NCBI GenBank assembly: GCA_965222655.1 | Contig: CBDCUP010000021.1 | Span: 806,001-870,000, forward strand | From: CAUZIZ01 sp965222655 | Lineage (GTDB): Bacteria > Acidobacteriota > UBA6911 > RPQK01 > JAJDTT01 | Reading direction: 5' to 3' | DNA length: 64,000 bases | Part shown: piece after piece, positions 63,862-64,000 of the stretch | How the letters are laid out: each line of letters begins with the position of its first letter | Position numbering within the stretch: position 1 is the stretch's first letter | Translations under genes and position numbers: made by a program | The notes under the pieces: generated by a model | Told to the model about the DNA's origin: nothing | Databases searched by the model: none | The model's input: only the letters and a program-made list of their open reading frames with translations

Positions 63862-64000
63862 AACAGGAAGGAGTGACACAGAACGAATCCCCACAGATCT
63901 TGATCGCCGATGACGATACGGTGATGTGCTTGATAGCCCGGGAAGGCATTCAAGGAGGCCGGGTTTCAGGTCGAGACCGTCGAGAACGGATCTGAGGCGC
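63858..64000 (+). CDS. Response regulator, start only, with a frameshift
   Basis: ATG 63858 overlaps the kinase stop (ATGA), so they are coupled. The frame gives QILIADDDTVMCLIARE, a receiver start with the two acidic metal residues. After GAAGGC at 63943-63948 it changes: the natural continuation AFKEAGFQVETVENGSEA is in another frame, so one extra G (63945-63946) is inserted. The existing frame stops at about 63993. Beyond the window edge nothing can be said. It could be sequencing error. Confidence 0.75.

Overview
The window looks like a chromosomal, accessory-rich stretch from an uncultured-type Gram-negative bacterium with about 58% GC. Paired DUF1501 and cytochrome/DUF1549/DUF1553 genes, several secreted beta-propeller and TPR proteins, a CehA-like metallohydrolase, an IPTL-CTERM protein, a YfiR/CHASE8-type sensor cluster and phytanoyl-CoA dioxygenases together suggest an Acidobacteriota-like (less likely planctomycete or verrucomicrobial) genome. 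That placement is inference from gene content; there is no rRNA gene or tRNA I could support.

Layout. 1-6.2 kb: a small-molecule catabolic cluster (FAD oxidase C-terminus, SDR dehydrogenase, sodium-solute symporter, phytanoyl-CoA dioxygenase, phosphotriesterase-like hydrolase) with an IS6-type remnant and a 318-bp MITE that breaks the hydrolase gene. 6.2-11 kb: a D-aminoacylase split by an IS4-family element, then fragments of an SMP-30 protein, a TlpA-like thioredoxin and a glucuronoyl-esterase-like protein joined end to end. 11-20 kb: a 960-aa FG-GAP protein, a lipoprotein phosphatase, a second PhyH dioxygenase, a secreted glycosidase-like gene cut in its Tat signal by a 245-bp element, a frameshifted sialidase and a Kelch protein. 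20-28 kb: a PQQ-dehydrogenase fragment, an ISNCY-type IS, an unknown alpha-helical protein and an unusual outer-membrane/PKD/Ig-repeat protein interrupted by a second copy of the 245-bp element. 28-39 kb: CehA-like metallohydrolase, aspartokinase-like fragment, sulfatase, three tandem paralogous secreted TPR proteins, a formylglycine-generating-enzyme homologue and a 2-hydroxyacid dehydrogenase. 39-46 kb: a minus-strand SMP-30 / multi-cytochrome PSD1 / DUF1501 unit. 46-54 kb: housekeeping-type genes (thiI, CCA-adding enzyme, nucleotide-sugar dehydrogenase, M20 peptidase, CDGSH Fe-S protein), one small secreted protein being split by an IS1595-family element. 54-57 kb: group II intron sequence, apparently two introns nested, sitting inside a MITE whose uninterrupted copy is at 27.7 kb. 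57-64 kb: methyltransferase, a minimal IPTL-CTERM protein, small secreted proteins, YfiR, a truncated outer-membrane protein, a hybrid histidine kinase and the start of a response regulator.

The dominant theme is insertion and decay. At least nine separate mobile or palindromic insertions are present, and in five cases (phosphotriesterase, D-aminoacylase, the Ig-repeat protein, the Tat-secreted protein, the 206-aa secreted protein) joining the flanks recreates one continuous reading frame, which fixes element boundaries to the base or nearly so. The most interesting structures are the two 245-bp TTAG-targeted, transposase-less IS200/IS605-like elements and the nested introns within a MITE.
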